Below, in pieces: positions 1-9,440 of a stretch of 64,000 nt of DNA. Position 1 is the stretch's first letter; every line of letters starts with the position of its first letter. Source of the stretch: Bosea vaviloviae (GTDB lineage Bacteria > Pseudomonadota > Alphaproteobacteria > Rhizobiales > Beijerinckiaceae); assembly GCF_001741865.1 (NCBI RefSeq), contig NZ_CP017147.1, forward strand, positions 682,001-746,000. The letters run 5' to 3'. Below the pieces are notes generated by a model that saw nothing but the letters and a program-made list of their open reading frames with translations, did no database searches and had not been told where the DNA came from. Position numbers and translations under genes: made by a program.

Positions 1-1
1 C

Positions 2-1129
2 ATCGCCGGCCTGATCCGGCCAAGCAGCGGCATCGTCACCTTTCAGGGCAAGCCGGTGACCGGACCGACCTCGGGTGTCGCCGTGGTCTTCCAGAGCTTT
101 GCGCTGTTCCCCTGGCTGACCGTGCTGGAGAATGTCGAGCTCGGGCTGGAGGCGCAGGGCGTGGTCCCGGCCGAGCGGCGCAAGCGTGCGCTCGCGGCAA
201 TCGACCTGATCGGCCTCGACGGCTTCGAGAGCGCCTATCCGAAGGAGCTTTCAGGCGGCATGCGCCAACGCGTCGGCCTAGCGCGTGCGCTCGTCGTCCA
301 TCCCAAGGTGCTGCTGATGGACGAGCCGTTCTCGGCGCTCGACGTGCTCACGGCGGAGACCCTGCGCACCGACCTGCTCGACCTCTGGTGCGAAGGGCGG
401 ATGCCGATCGAGGCCATCCTGATGGTGACCCACAACATCGAGGAGGCGGTGCTGATGTGCGACCGCATTCTGATCTTCGGCTCGAATCCCGGCCGGGTAA
501 TCGCCGAGATCAAGGTCGATATGCCCCAGCCCCGCAACCGGCTCGACCCGACCTTCCGCATGCTGGTCGAGGATATCTATGCCCGCATGACCGCCAGATC
601 GGGTGCACCGGTGCGCGAGGGCCTTTTCCCCGGCACCGGCATCTCCATGTCGCTGCCGCGCGTCTCGACCAATCTGATGGCCGGCATGATCGAGGCGATC
701 GCGGCCGATCCGTACAAGGGCGAGGCCGACCTGCCGCCGCTTGCGGCCGAGCTGCATCTTGAGATCGATGATCTCTTCCCGGTGGCGGAAACGCTCCAAC
801 TCCTGCGCTTCGCCGATCTGGAGGGCGGCGACATCAAGCTGACGGCGCCTGGCCTGCGTTTCGCCGACAGCGACGTCGACGAGCGCAAGCGTCTCTTCTC
901 GCAGCATCTGGCGATCTACGTTCCGCTTGCGGCCCATATTCGCCGCGTGCTCGACGAGCGGCCGAGCCATCGTGCCCCGGCGCGGCGCTTTCGCGACGAG
1001 CTTGAGGATCACATGTCGGAAGACTACGCCGCCACGACCCTGAAGGCGGTCACGAACTGGGCGCGCTACGCTGAGTACTTCGCCTATGACGAGCAAGCCG
1101 ACCTGTTCACGCTCGACGATCCCAACTGA
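2..1129 (+). CDS. ABC transporter ATPase, NitT/TauT family, with C-terminal AAA-associated domain (5' partial)
   Basis: ATP-hydrolysing subunit of a nitrate/sulfonate/taurine-type importer on the cytoplasmic face. The reading frame is open from base 2, so the start and Walker A lie upstream of the window. Visible motifs are a Q-loop (VFQSFALFPW), the ABC signature (LSGGMRQRVGLARA) and Walker B (VLLMDEPFSALD). After the nucleotide-binding domain there is an extra region of about 150 residues (LEGGDIKLTAPG onward) that matches what is known as the AAA-associated C-terminal domain of some NitT/TauT-like ATPases. The partner permease and binding protein are probably upstream. The substrate cannot be read from this subunit. 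A repeat with a strong hairpin follows the stop codon. Confidence 0.9.
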   Translation: MAGLIRPSSGIVTFQGKPVTGPTSGVAVVFQSFALFPWLTVLENVELGLEAQGVVPAERRKRALAAIDLIGLDGFESAYPKELSGGMRQRVGLARALVVHPKVLLMDEPFSALDVLTAETLRTDLLDLWCEGRMPIEAILMVTHNIEEAVLMCDRILIFGSNPGRVIAEIKVDMPQPRNRLDPTFRMLVEDIYARMTARSGAPVREGLFPGTGISMSLPRVSTNLMAGMIEAIAADPYKGEADLPPLAAELHLEIDDLFPVAETLQLLRFADLEGGDIKLTAPGLRFADSDVDERKRLFSQHLAIYVPLAAHIRRVLDERPSHRAPARRFRDELEDHMSEDYAATTLKAVTNWARYAEYFAYDEQADLFTLDDPN

Positions 1130-1170
1130 ACCCGGCGGGTCGCGATGGTCGCACCCCACCGCGGATCGGT

Positions 1171-1297
1171 TGGAGCGTTTTCGAGCGAAGTGGACGCCGG
1201 TTCTCCCGCGCAAACGCGAAGCGTTTGCGCGGGAGAAAACGCGTTAAAACAAAGATCTAGAGCAATTGAACGATCCAATCGGATCGGAGATTGCTCT
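1171..1297. repeat. Rhizobial-type intergenic palindromic element
   Basis: A non-coding element lies between the ABC ATPase and the histidine kinase. It begins GGAGCGTTTTCGAGCGAAG and ends in an AGAGCAAT...ATTGCTCT inverted pair (about 1259-1297). Inside it is a perfect 17-bp stem at 1201-1217 and 1221-1237 with a GAA loop. Similar elements are widespread in Hyphomicrobiales genomes (from memory). The hairpin may also end transcription of the upstream gene, although there is no T-run on the plus strand. Confidence 0.7.
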
Positions 1298-1347
1298 AAG
1301 ATATAGATCAAAGGCAGGTTCGCTGGGGTCGGTGCAAAGGTCGGTGC

Positions 1348-2412
1348 ATGAGACGCAAAAGGCTGACATTTCCGATCGAAAGGCCCCTGCTTTGGCTGGG
1401 GCTTTCAGTGTTCGTCGCGGCCATCTTCGCTGCCGACACCGTCACGGACCGGGAAATCGCCTTCGCTGTCCTCTATGTTGCTGTCATCCTGATCGCGGCA
1501 CAGTCCGGCCGGACGCGCTTCGTCGCGACCATCGGTATCGGATGCGCCGTCCTGACGGTCGTGAGCTATATCCTCACCACGCAAGGCGACCGTCAGTCAG
1601 GCTTGGTGAACGGCGCCTTGAGCCTGCTCGCCATCGCAACGACGACCTTTCTCGCGATCAGGAACGAGACCACCGAGGCGCGCGCCCGACAGGCCCTGGC
1701 GGATCTGGCCCATATGGCGCGCGTCACCACCATGGGGGAACTCACGGCCTCGATCGCCCATGAGGTCAGCCAGCCGCTTGCCGGCATCGTCGCCAATGGG
1801 CACGCCGCCTTGCGCTGGCTCGACGCATCGCCCCCTTCGCCCGATGAAGCCAGGCGCGCGCTCGGCCGCGTCGTGACGGATGCCGATCGCGCCGGCGAGG
1901 TCATCGGCCGCGTCCGCCGCCTCGTCACCAAATCTCCGCCCTCGCGCGACAGGGTCGACCTCGTCGAACTGATCGATGAGGCCCTGGTTCTGGCGCGCGC
2001 CGAAATCCGCCGGAACCGCGTCGTGCTGCGCACCGATTACGGCGTCGACCTTCCGCCCCCGTTGGTCGACCGTGTCCAGCTGCAACAGGTCGTCCTCAAT
2101 CTCGTGGTCAACGCCGCGGAGACGATGGGTGGCCTGGAGACAGGCCCGCGTGACCTGCTCGTCAGCGCGGCCTCTGACGCCAGCAAGATCACGGTGAGCG
2201 TTCGCGACACCGGCGCCAGTCTCGCGCCAGTGGCAATCGCGCAGGTGTTCGAAGCCTTCTACACGACCAAGCCCGGCGGCATGGGTATGGGGCTGGCGAT
2301 CAGCCGCTCGATCGTCGAGGCTCATGGCGGCACGATCTATGCCGCGCTCAACCATCCGCGCGGCATGGTGTTCGGCTTCACGCTCCCGCTGAACACGACG
2401 AGGACGGTCTAG
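1348..2412 (+). CDS. Membrane sensor histidine kinase (HisKA + HATPase_c)
   Basis: Sensor half of a two-component system. The N-terminal 100 or so residues contain about four hydrophobic segments (for example LLWLGLSVFVAAIFAA and AFAVLYVAVILIAA). A short linker and a DHp helix follow, with the phospho-accepting histidine near residue 138 in SIAHEVSQPLAG, a form common in FixL/DctB-like kinases. The ATPase domain carries the N box (VLNLVVNAAE) and a glycine-rich lid (GGMGMGLAISRSI). No PAS domain is visible. The ATG at 1348 was chosen because it precedes the first membrane segment. The stop is 2 bp before the response regulator start, so the two are co-transcribed. The stimulus is unknown. Confidence 0.88.
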   Translation: MRRKRLTFPIERPLLWLGLSVFVAAIFAADTVTDREIAFAVLYVAVILIAAQSGRTRFVATIGIGCAVLTVVSYILTTQGDRQSGLVNGALSLLAIATTTFLAIRNETTEARARQALADLAHMARVTTMGELTASIAHEVSQPLAGIVANGHAALRWLDASPPSPDEARRALGRVVTDADRAGEVIGRVRRLVTKSPPSRDRVDLVELIDEALVLARAEIRRNRVVLRTDYGVDLPPPLVDRVQLQQVVLNLVVNAAETMGGLETGPRDLLVSAASDASKITVSVRDTGASLAPVAIAQVFEAFYTTKPGGMGMGLAISRSIVEAHGGTIYAALNHPRGMVFGFTLPLNTTRTV

Positions 2413-2414
2413 GA

Positions 2415-3041
2415 ATGAGCCAGGAGACCCCAACCGTCTTCGTCATCGACGACGATCCCTCCGTGCGGGACGGGCTCGACAGCCTGTTCCGGTCCGTGGG
2501 CTATGCGGTTGCATGCTTCGCATCGGTCCGGGAGTTTGCGCTGGTTCGCCGCCCCGACCAGCCGTCTTGCCTGGTTCTCGACGTCAGGATGCCCGGGCCC
2601 AGCGGCATGGATTTCCAGGCGGAGCTGGCAAAATTGCGCGATCCCCTCCCGGTCATCTTTCTGACCGGCCATGGCGATGTGCCGATGGCCGTGCGCGCCA
2701 TGAAGGCCGGCGCCGTCGAATTCCTGCTGAAACCCTTTCGCGAGCAGGACCTGCTCGACGCGATCCGCGCCGCCATCGACATCGATCGCGAGAGGCGCGC
2801 GGGAGAGGCGGCGCTGGCCGAGATCAAGGCGTGCTTCGAGACGCTGTCGATGCGCGAGAGGGATGTGATGGCGTTCGTCGTCCAGGGCCGCCTCAACAAG
2901 CAGATTGCAGCCGACCTCAACCTCAGCGAGATCACCGTGAAGGTCCACCGTGGCCAGGCCATGCGCAAGATGAAGGCCGCAACGCTTGCGGATTTGATCC
3001 GCATGGCAGACAGGCTGACATCCCCGGGTGGACGAAGCTGA
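2415..3041 (+). CDS. FixJ/NarL-type response regulator (REC + LuxR HTH)
   Basis: DNA-binding output of the kinase encoded just upstream. The REC domain covers residues 5-120, with acidic residues in IDDDPS, the phospho-acceptor at about D56 in VLDVRMPGPSG, and conserved T and K in FLTGHGDVP and LLKPF. The C-terminal LuxR-type helix-turn-helix covers about residues 140-195 (LSMRERDVMAFV, then KQIAADLNLSEITVKVHR). The length of 208 residues fits the FixJ family. The target genes are not evident, and no similar binding site was recognised nearby. Confidence 0.9.
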   Translation: MSQETPTVFVIDDDPSVRDGLDSLFRSVGYAVACFASVREFALVRRPDQPSCLVLDVRMPGPSGMDFQAELAKLRDPLPVIFLTGHGDVPMAVRAMKAGAVEFLLKPFREQDLLDAIRAAIDIDRERRAGEAALAEIKACFETLSMRERDVMAFVVQGRLNKQIAADLNLSEITVKVHRGQAMRKMKAATLADLIRMADRLTSPGGRS

Positions 3042-3137
3042 AAGGGAGCAGCCGGCCCTTGCCGCCCGCAGATCTTCGGTCGCCTCTGCATCGCGCACTG
3101 CTCTCGCTCTGATCGATATTTGGGCTTCGCCTTGACC

Positions 3138-3259
3138 CGTCATTGCGAGCACCCGGGTCTTGCCTTCGGCAAGCCCGAGTACAGGCTCCGCGAAGCAATC
3201 CAGGAGCTGCCGAGCGAGACCTCCTGGATTGCTTCGTCGCTCAGCTCCTCGCAATGACG
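3138..3259. repeat. Dispersed palindromic repeat (CGTCATTGCGAG family), copy 1
   Basis: The outer arms CGTCATTGCGAG and CTCGCAATGACG are perfect inverted repeats. A second inner pair, GAAGCAATCCAGGAG and CTCCTGGATTGCTTC, makes a long cruciform or RNA hairpin. A second copy lies at 21149-21235. Here it sits between the two convergent genes for the response regulator (plus) and the SDR (minus), where it could act as a bidirectional terminator. Confidence 0.85.
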
Positions 3260-3287
3260 ATTCAAGGCATAGGAAAAACGCTCACGG

Positions 3288-4025
3288 CTAAAGATCCGTG
3301 CTTTGCGGCAGGATCACGAGATCGCGGATCGTGACGTTGCGGGGCCGGCTGAGCATGAAGAAGACGGCTTCCGCCACCTCCTCGGCTTCGATCAGGCCGC
3401 CGGCCGCGCGCTCGGCTTCGAGCTTTTCCCGAGGCCAGTCCGCAATCAGCGCCGTCGCGACCGGGCCGGGCAGGACGGCCCCGACACGCAGGCCGTGCGG
3501 AATGACCTGACGACGGACGGTATGAACGAAGGCCTGCACCGCGTGCTTGGAGGCGGTGTAGATCGGCTCCCACACCACCGGGACGACGCCGGCAACCGAA
3601 CTCGTGACGATGATGTCGCCGGTCTTGCGCGCGATCATATGCGGCAACACGGCGTGGATGCTGCGGAAGGTGGCGTTGACGTTGAGATTCAGCATCCGGT
3701 CCCAGGCGTCAGGATCGCCATCACTGACCGGCCCGCCGACATAGGAGCCGGCATTGGCATGGAAGATGTCCAGCTGGCCGGTCCTTGCGAGAATCTGCGG
3801 CATCATGCCGGCGACCGAAGCGGCATCGGTCAGATCGACGACGAGCGGTATCGCCTCCGCGCCGAGCGGGCCGCATATGCGAGCCAGCGCTGCTTCGTCG
3901 CGATCGACCAGAATGACGCAGGCTCCGGCTGCGAGCAGGCGCTTTGCGCAAGCGAGCCCGATACCCGAGGCGGCGCCGGTGATCGCGGCGGTTTTTCCGG
4001 CCAGTTGCTGCGTCACGTGGTCCAC
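3288..4025 (-). CDS. rbtD: Ribitol 2-dehydrogenase-like short-chain dehydrogenase
   Basis: Predicted NAD-dependent oxidation of a polyol, most likely ribitol to D-ribulose, in the cytoplasm. It is a classical SDR of 245 residues. It has the nucleotide-binding TGAASGIG at residues 16-23, HANAG, a serine in VTSSVAG and the catalytic YTASK. The stretches [34 protein letters not shown] and GAVLPGPV strongly resemble enterobacterial ribitol dehydrogenase as I remember it, which is why the symbol is offered. Its ATG lies inside the 3' end of the kinase gene (13-bp overlap), so it is the last gene of the operon. It could act on another pentitol or hexitol. Confidence 0.8.
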   Translation of the reverse strand: MDHVTQQLAGKTAAITGAASGIGLACAKRLLAAGACVILVDRDEAALARICGPLGAEAIPLVVDLTDAASVAGMMPQILARTGQLDIFHANAGSYVGGPVSDGDPDAWDRMLNLNVNATFRSIHAVLPHMIARKTGDIIVTSSVAGVVPVVWEPIYTASKHAVQAFVHTVRRQVIPHGLRVGAVLPGPVATALIADWPREKLEAERAAGGLIEAEEVAEAVFFMLSRPRNVTIRDLVILPQSTDL

Positions 4026-5668
4026 TCCGATACTGCGTGATCTTCGGTTGCGCGCATCAGGTCGCGCGCCACGCGCGCGGCGTCCTGCAGATGGTCGAAG
4101 GCGGCAAAACGCCTGTCGTGCAGCGCGGCAATAGTGCCGCCGGCTGGTGTGAAGGCGCTCGCTGCCGGGGCCATCTCGGTCATGGCCTGGGCGAGATCCT
4201 GGAAGGCGCCGGCGGCAGTCGCACCGAGCATCGCCGCGCCGAGCAGGACGGGGTCGACATCGTCGGGTACGAGCACGGGCAAACCGGCGCAGTCGGCCAG
4301 CACTTGCCGGATCAGGGGATGGCGGCCCGCGCCGCCGCTGAGCACGATCGCCTCGATCATGGCGCCCTGGGCGCGGCTGGCCTTCAGAATCTGCCGCAGC
4401 CCGTAGCCGATACCCGTAAGCCCCGCGACATAGAGCGCGACGAGGTGGTCGAGATCGCGCTCCATGCCGAGACCGGCGATCAAGGCGCGCGCCTGCGGAT
4501 CGGCATGGGGCGAGCGATTGCCGAGGACATCAGGCACGACGACGAGGCTCCTCGCCAACCGCACGGCATCGGAGAGCTCGTCGCTCCGTCCAGCCGCGCG
4601 GTCTGCCAGCCAGGCGGGCAGCGAAAGACCATCTTTCGCGGCCAGGCGCTGCGCCTCCGGCGTGGCCGGATGGAAGCCGATCAACTGCTCGATCGCCGCG
4701 CCAGCGGCGGACTGGCCGCCTTCGCTGAGCCAGAGTCCCGGCACCATCGCCGAGAAATAGGGGCCCCAGACGCCCGGGATGAAGATCGGTTCCCGGCTGC
4801 TCGCCATGGTGCAGGCCGAGGTGCCGAAGACATAGGCCATGCGGGTCAGAGCCGTGCCGTGGGGCGAACGGACGCCGACTGAGCCGAGACCGCCGGCATG
4901 TGCGTCGATCAGCCCGGCCGCAACGGCCGTGCCCGGCTTCAAACCGAGATCGGCCGCGGCCTGCACCGTGAGGCCCTGGCCCAGGGCCGTGCCACCGGGA
5001 ACGATCTCGATGCCGATGCGCTCAAAACCTTGCTCGGCCAGATCGCCGAGCCCGATCTGGTGGAAGTAGCCGGCGTCCCAGCGCGCCTCATGCGCCAGAT
5101 AGGTCCATTTGCAGGTGACCGTGCAGGATGAGCGCGCCAGCGAGCCGCTCGCCCGCCAGGTCAGGAAATCGGCGAGGTCGAAGAACTGCCAGGCCGCATC
5201 ATAGCTCTCCGGCAGATGCTCCTTGAGCCAGAGCAGCTTCGGCGTTTCCATCTCGGGCGAGATCGTGCCGCCGACATAGGCGAGCACCGGATGTTTGATG
5301 CGGTTGATGCGCTCAGCCTGCGCCAGCGCGCGGTGATCCATCCAGACGATGATGTCGCGGCTCGCATCGCCATGGGCGCCGACAGGCAGCGATGCCCCGT
5401 TCTGTCCAAGCACGACGAGCGAGCATGTCGCATCGAAGCCGATACCGGCGATGGCCTCTGCTGCGAGCTTCGCTTGCGCCATCGCCGCGCGCACGCTGGC
5501 GCAGACGGCGCGCCAGATATCCTCGCTCGACTGTTCCGCGATATCCGGCCCGTCCTGATGGAGCGCGATGTCGCGCTTGCCCGTCGCGAGCATGCGCCCG
5601 TTCCGGTCGAAGATGCCGGCACGGGCGCTGCCGGTGCCGACGTCGATGCCAATGAAATGCTCGGTCAT
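4013..5668 (-). CDS. FGGY-family carbohydrate kinase (D-ribulokinase-like)
   Basis: ATP-dependent phosphorylation of a ketose. The neighbouring ribitol-dehydrogenase-like gene suggests D-ribulose to D-ribulose 5-phosphate. The 551 residues show the two actin-like halves of the family: [14 protein letters not shown] at the N-terminus (phosphate 1 loop), [10 protein letters not shown], a sugar-binding region near VWMDH, and a C-terminal [16 protein letters not shown] adenosine-binding motif. The length fits ribulokinase-type FGGY proteins of about 540-550 residues better than xylulokinases. It lies 53 bp downstream of the FAD oxidoreductase and overlaps the SDR. Confidence 0.85.
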   Translation of the reverse strand: MTEHFIGIDVGTGSARAGIFDRNGRMLATGKRDIALHQDGPDIAEQSSEDIWRAVCASVRAAMAQAKLAAEAIAGIGFDATCSLVVLGQNGASLPVGAHGDASRDIIVWMDHRALAQAERINRIKHPVLAYVGGTISPEMETPKLLWLKEHLPESYDAAWQFFDLADFLTWRASGSLARSSCTVTCKWTYLAHEARWDAGYFHQIGLGDLAEQGFERIGIEIVPGGTALGQGLTVQAAADLGLKPGTAVAAGLIDAHAGGLGSVGVRSPHGTALTRMAYVFGTSACTMASSREPIFIPGVWGPYFSAMVPGLWLSEGGQSAAGAAIEQLIGFHPATPEAQRLAAKDGLSLPAWLADRAAGRSDELSDAVRLARSLVVVPDVLGNRSPHADPQARALIAGLGMERDLDHLVALYVAGLTGIGYGLRQILKASRAQGAMIEAIVLSGGAGRHPLIRQVLADCAGLPVLVPDDVDPVLLGAAMLGATAAGAFQDLAQAMTEMAPAASAFTPAGGTIAALHDRRFAAFDHLQDAARVARDLMRATEDHAVSEWTT

Positions 5669-5721
5669 ATCCTCGCTATCCTGTCGGCGGGGGCGGCGAT
5701 GGCCGCCCCGTGCAAGAGCGG

Positions 5722-7179
5722 TCAGGCTGCGGCCCGGTTCGGTGATCCGGCGCGGCTGCCGTCGGGGTTGCGCAGATAGACGCCATGGTCGAGCTGCTGG
5801 CGGCGCAGCTCCTCGATGTCGATATCGGCCGGTGGGCGGTTGCCGCGCACCGAAATCTTGGCGGCCCGCCCGGCGGCCTCGCCCATCGCCATGCAGGTCG
5901 CCATGACGCGGATCGCGCCCATGGCCTCATGCGTGGCCGAGATGCTGCGGCCGGCGACCAAGAGATTGCCGATCTTCTGGGGAACGAGCGACCGGTACGG
6001 GATATCGTAGCAATCGCCGCACCAGATCAGGGTGCAGCCATCATCCGAGGGCCGGTGGATATCGATCGGATAGCTCGCCACGGCGATCGCATCGTCGAAA
6101 TGCGTGCAGGCCAGCACGTCCTCCTGCGTCATCACATATTGCCCGAGGATGCGGCGCGTCTCGCGGATGCCGAGGAAGGGCGCCGTCTTGGTGAAATAGG
6201 CCTTCTCGAAGCCCGGCACATAGTTGATGAGATAGGTGACGATATCGTCGATCTGGGCACGCCCCTCGATCTCGCCCTTGGTCAGGCTGCGGGCGTTGGT
6301 GCCGTCGGTGCCCTTGACCCGGGTCATGTTGATCCAGACCTCGCCCTTCTTCAGGCCGGTGATGATGATCGTGCGCTCATTGGGAATCGCCAGGCCGCGT
6401 TCAGCCTTGGCCTTGGCGATGAGTTCGCGCATGCCGACGACGATGAACTGGCGGTTCTGGCCGAAATACTCGGCCGGAATGAAGTCGGTGAGGTAGGTGC
6501 GCGCTTCCGGGGGCGCATTTGCGATGCTCATCCGCAGCGCGTCGGTGTCGACGCCGGCGAGGCAGAACATCAGCGTCGGCGGCTGCATGCCGCCATCGGC
6601 ATTGCCCTTCTCGGTCGGCACGCCGGCGCTGTAGGCGACATCGGCGTCGCCGCTGCAGTCGATCACGACCTTGGCGAGGATGGCGGTGCGGCCGGTTTTG
6701 CTCTCGGTGATGACGCCGCGGATAATGTCGTTCTCGACCAGCGCGCCGGCAAAGAAGGTGTAGAACAGCACATCGACGCCGGCTTCGATCAGCATCTCCA
6801 GCGCCACGGTCTTGACCGCTTCGGGCTCGACCAGCGTGATGCCCATATGCAGCGGGCAGGGCCGGTGCTCGCTTGCACCGTCACGCTCCCGGCGCAGGCG
6901 TTCGATGAATTTCTGCGGCAGCCCGTCGATGATCTGGTTGCCCTTCTGCCCGAGGAAGCCGAGCACCGGCAGCCCGATCGTCATGTTGCCGCCGACGAAG
7001 CTGCGACTCTCGATCAGCCCGACGCGCAGGCCGTCCTCGGCGGCGGCGAGCGCGGCGGTGAGGCCCGATGGCCCGCCGCCGACGACGAGCACGTCGTATT
7101 CGGCCGAGACGGGGATGGAGCGCGCCGGCTCCTCGATGAAGCGAACCCCGGTCATGGACATGAGGCGATTTCCTTCCAC
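5722..7179 (-). CDS. FAD-dependent oxidoreductase (PF12831-like)
   Basis: Flavoprotein of 485 residues. It has an N-terminal Rossmann dinucleotide motif (DVLVVGGGPSGLTAALAAA), a second conserved segment in VVIDCSGDADVAYSAGVP, and a C-terminal FAD-contacting stretch (NLLVAGRSISATHEAMGAIRVM). This arrangement matches the FAD-dependent oxidoreductase family around PF12831, whose substrates are mostly unknown. It is the first catabolic gene after the transporter in a LacI-controlled polyol operon, so oxidation of an imported polyol or sugar derivative is plausible. The ATG at 7179 is followed by others at codons 7 and 9; the later ones would remove a short unmatched leader. Confidence 0.75.
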   Translation of the reverse strand: MEGNRLMSMTGVRFIEEPARSIPVSAEYDVLVVGGGPSGLTAALAAAEDGLRVGLIESRSFVGGNMTIGLPVLGFLGQKGNQIIDGLPQKFIERLRRERDGASEHRPCPLHMGITLVEPEAVKTVALEMLIEAGVDVLFYTFFAGALVENDIIRGVITESKTGRTAILAKVVIDCSGDADVAYSAGVPTEKGNADGGMQPPTLMFCLAGVDTDALRMSIANAPPEARTYLTDFIPAEYFGQNRQFIVVGMRELIAKAKAERGLAIPNERTIIITGLKKGEVWINMTRVKGTDGTNARSLTKGEIEGRAQIDDIVTYLINYVPGFEKAYFTKTAPFLGIRETRRILGQYVMTQEDVLACTHFDDAIAVASYPIDIHRPSDDGCTLIWCGDCYDIPYRSLVPQKIGNLLVAGRSISATHEAMGAIRVMATCMAMGEAAGRAAKISVRGNRPPADIDIEELRRQQLDHGVYLRNPDGSRAGSPNRAAA

Positions 7180-7206
7180 TGGCGTTATGTCGATTGGCTA
7201 TGCAGA

Positions 7207-7228
7207 GGCCGGCGCCGAGGCGCCGGCC
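7207..7228 (-). promoter_or_regulatory. Intercistronic GC hairpin downstream of the binding-protein gene
   Basis: The arms GGCCGGCGCC and GGCGCCGGCC lie just after the binding-protein stop on the minus strand and before the FAD oxidoreductase. There is no T-run, so it looks more like an mRNA-stabilising or partially terminating hairpin. Such hairpins commonly keep binding-protein levels above those of downstream enzymes. Confidence 0.55.
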
Positions 7229-7241
7229 GTTATCATTGGGA

Positions 7242-8537
7242 TCAGGCCGGCATCATCGGCTTGATGCGCTCGATGATGGCGGAGACGGCGTCCTTGACCG
7301 GCTTGCGCCCGAGAACGGCGAGCTGGACTTCCTCGAGGAAGGTCGCCTGGGCGCGCGCAGCCTCGGGAAATGGTGGGAAGGCGCCGCGCGCCGTCGCCAG
7401 GACCTTGGCCTCGACGGCTGCGAGCGCGTTCTTCGCCTTCAGCCCCGCATCGGCATAGGTGGAGACACGCACCGGCCCATTGCCGTTGATCGCCATGCCC
7501 AGCGTCACGCGCTTGCTCGAGACCTCCTTGATGAAACTCCAGGCGAGCGCCTTGTCCTTGGCGTTCCGGGGGATCGCCATCGCCCAGGCCTCGACGACGG
7601 AAGCCATCGGCACCTTGCCCTTGATCGTCGCGGAGCCGGGGAATTCGATCGCCTTGATCTTGCCGGGGAACTTGCTCTGGTCGGGGTTGTTGAGCTGGGC
7701 GGCGCGGGCGAAGGGCAACGGCGAAAAGGCCGCCCTGCCTTGCTGCATCCAGGTGACGTGGTCGTCATTCTTGGTGGTGGCGTAGCTACGCGGCAGCGCA
7801 CCGGCCTCGAACATGCCGCGCAGAGCCGAAAGCGCGGCTTCCATCGCCGCGCGATCGGGGACGAGCTTGAGATCCGCGCTGATGAAATCGCCGCCGAAGG
7901 CGCGTGCGAACATCACCGGGAAGACGGCGAGGTCGCTCGCCAGCACCATGCCGGTGACAGGCGTGCCGGCTTTCGAGGTGAAGGTCGTCTTCTTGCACTG
8001 CTCGATCAGCTCTTCGAGCGTCGTCGGCGGTGCCGAGATGCCGGCCTCTTCCAGCAACGCCTCATTGTAGAACAGGCCCTGCGTGGCATGGCGGACGGGA
8101 ATGCCGATCAGCTTGCCATCGATCGTCATGCCCTGCACGAGGCCGGGCGCGATGTCTGCGAAGTCCTCGATCGGATCCTGCTTCTGATAGGGCTCGAGCG
8201 GCTCGAACAGCGCCGCGATCTGCGATGTCGGGCGGTTGTCGATGAGATAGCCGACGCCGTATTCGGTCTCCTTCAGGCTGGCCTCGCGGAAGAGCCGATC
8301 CTGCAGCGGGTTGGAATCGAAGGTCGTGAAGGCGATGTCTGCATCCTTGGCCTTGAGCCAGTCCTTCAGCAGATCGCCGTCGCCGGAACCCAGCACGGTC
8401 TGGTGGACCTTGTGACTGAGCACGTTCAGCGTCTTGCCTGCGGCAAAGCTGGGCCGGGCGGCGAACGCGGCCGCTACGCCAATGGAACCGGCGACGAATG
8501 TGCGGCGGGTCAGTTTCGTTTCGGGCTTCTTCGACAT
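7242..8537 (-). CDS. ABC sugar/polyol transporter substrate-binding protein
   Basis: Periplasmic solute-binding protein of 431 residues, extracellular family 1 type. It starts MSKKPETKLTRRTFVAGS, a twin-arginine (Tat) leader followed by a hydrophobic stretch and a probable cleavage after SFAAG. The open frame runs about 700 bp further upstream, but that part only mirrors the permease gene, so the ATG at 8537, preceded by a GGGAGGAAACC ribosome site, is the start. Two permease genes are immediately upstream and polyol enzymes downstream. No ATPase gene belongs to the set. The ligand is inferred to be a polyol or related sugar. Confidence 0.88.
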   Translation of the reverse strand: MSKKPETKLTRRTFVAGSIGVAAAFAARPSFAAGKTLNVLSHKVHQTVLGSGDGDLLKDWLKAKDADIAFTTFDSNPLQDRLFREASLKETEYGVGYLIDNRPTSQIAALFEPLEPYQKQDPIEDFADIAPGLVQGMTIDGKLIGIPVRHATQGLFYNEALLEEAGISAPPTTLEELIEQCKKTTFTSKAGTPVTGMVLASDLAVFPVMFARAFGGDFISADLKLVPDRAAMEAALSALRGMFEAGALPRSYATTKNDDHVTWMQQGRAAFSPLPFARAAQLNNPDQSKFPGKIKAIEFPGSATIKGKVPMASVVEAWAMAIPRNAKDKALAWSFIKEVSSKRVTLGMAINGNGPVRVSTYADAGLKAKNALAAVEAKVLATARGAFPPFPEAARAQATFLEEVQLAVLGRKPVKDAVSAIIERIKPMMPA

Positions 8538-8560
8538 GGTTTCCTCCCTTTTATGGTTGG

Positions 8561-9439
8561 CTACCCCTTCGTCGAACCGGCAGTGAGGCCGGCCACGAGG
8601 TAGCGGTTCATGAAGACGACGAAGAGCAGGACGGGCACGAGCTGCACGGTCGAGGCAGCAAAGAGGATTCCCCAATCGACGCCATCGATGGAGCCGATCA
8701 TCTCGGAGATGACGAGCGGCGCCGTCTTGGCGCGCGTGGCCGTGAAGACGAAGGCGAAGAGGAACTCGTTCCAGGAAAACACGATCACGAAGACCGCGAC
8801 CGCCAGCACGCCCGGCATCGCCAGCGGCACGATCACCTTGCGCAGGATCGTCAGGCGGCTGGCGCCGTCGATTGAGGCCGCCTCGTCGAGCTCGCGCGGG
8901 ATCTGGTCCATGAAGGTGCGCATCAGCACCGTGCCGAGCGACACGAAGAAGGTCGCATAGAGCAGGATCAGCACAAGATGCGTGTCGTTGAGGCCGAGCG
9001 TGTTGACGATCGGGAACAGCGGCAGCGTCACCACGATCGGCGGGATGAGGCGCACGATGATCAGCCCGGCGATGCTGGCGCCGAACCATCGCCCGGAATG
9101 GCGGGAATAGACATAGCCCGCGCAGGTGCTGGCGACGATCGCGAGCAGCGTCGCGCCGACCGTGATCAGCAGGCTGTTCAGCAAGGCGTCGAAGAAGACG
9201 CCCCAGGACCGCCAGAGCTCGGCATAATGCTTCAGCGTCGGGGTGAAGATCCATTTCGGCGGCACCGCGAAGATGTCCTGCCCCGGCTTCAGCGAGGAGA
9301 CGGCGATGAACAGGATCGGGAACAGCGACCAGAGCAGGATCGCTGCGACCGCGGCCGCCTTGCCCAGCCCGATGAGCCAGCGCTCAGTGCGCCAGGAATC
9401 AGTGCGCCAGGAAACGGTGCGCAAGGAATCAGTGCGCAT
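8561..9439 (-). CDS. Carbohydrate ABC transporter permease (MalG/UgpE-like)
   Basis: Inner-membrane channel subunit with six predicted membrane segments. The EAA loop that docks the ATPase reads ELDEAASIDGASRLTILRKV. The frame opens at 9472, but the ATG at 9439 is preferred because it overlaps the upstream permease stop by 11 bp. Its N-terminus (MRTDSLRTVSWRTDSWRTER) is built from a 15-bp tandem repeat, so the first 20 residues are probably a recent duplication and not part of the fold. It pairs with the permease at 9429-10304. Confidence 0.88.
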   Translation of the reverse strand: MRTDSLRTVSWRTDSWRTERWLIGLGKAAAVAAILLWSLFPILFIAVSSLKPGQDIFAVPPKWIFTPTLKHYAELWRSWGVFFDALLNSLLITVGATLLAIVASTCAGYVYSRHSGRWFGASIAGLIIVRLIPPIVVTLPLFPIVNTLGLNDTHLVLILLYATFFVSLGTVLMRTFMDQIPRELDEAASIDGASRLTILRKVIVPLAMPGVLAVAVFVIVFSWNEFLFAFVFTATRAKTAPLVISEMIGSIDGVDWGILFAASTVQLVPVLLFVVFMNRYLVAGLTAGSTKG

Positions 9440-9440
9440 G
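9384..9440. repeat. 15-bp tandem repeat at a permease-permease junction
   Basis: Units of TCAGTGCGCCAGGAA occur at 9384-9398 and 9399-9413, a variant at 9414-9428, and a partial unit reaches the start codon at 9437-9439. Read on the minus strand the repeat encodes a five-residue R-T-D-S-W pattern at the start of the downstream permease, and it includes the stop of the upstream permease. Confidence 0.85.

Noticed and set aside
5785..7458. A 557-residue plus-strand frame opposite the FAD oxidoreductase
   Set aside because: It lacks any motif and has the His/Asp/Arg-rich composition of antisense frames in this GC context.
7242..9254. A single 670-residue protein covering a permease mirror and the binding protein
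   Set aside because: The first about 240 residues are the out-of-frame reading of the permease gene; the Tat leader and ribosome site at 8537 mark the true start.
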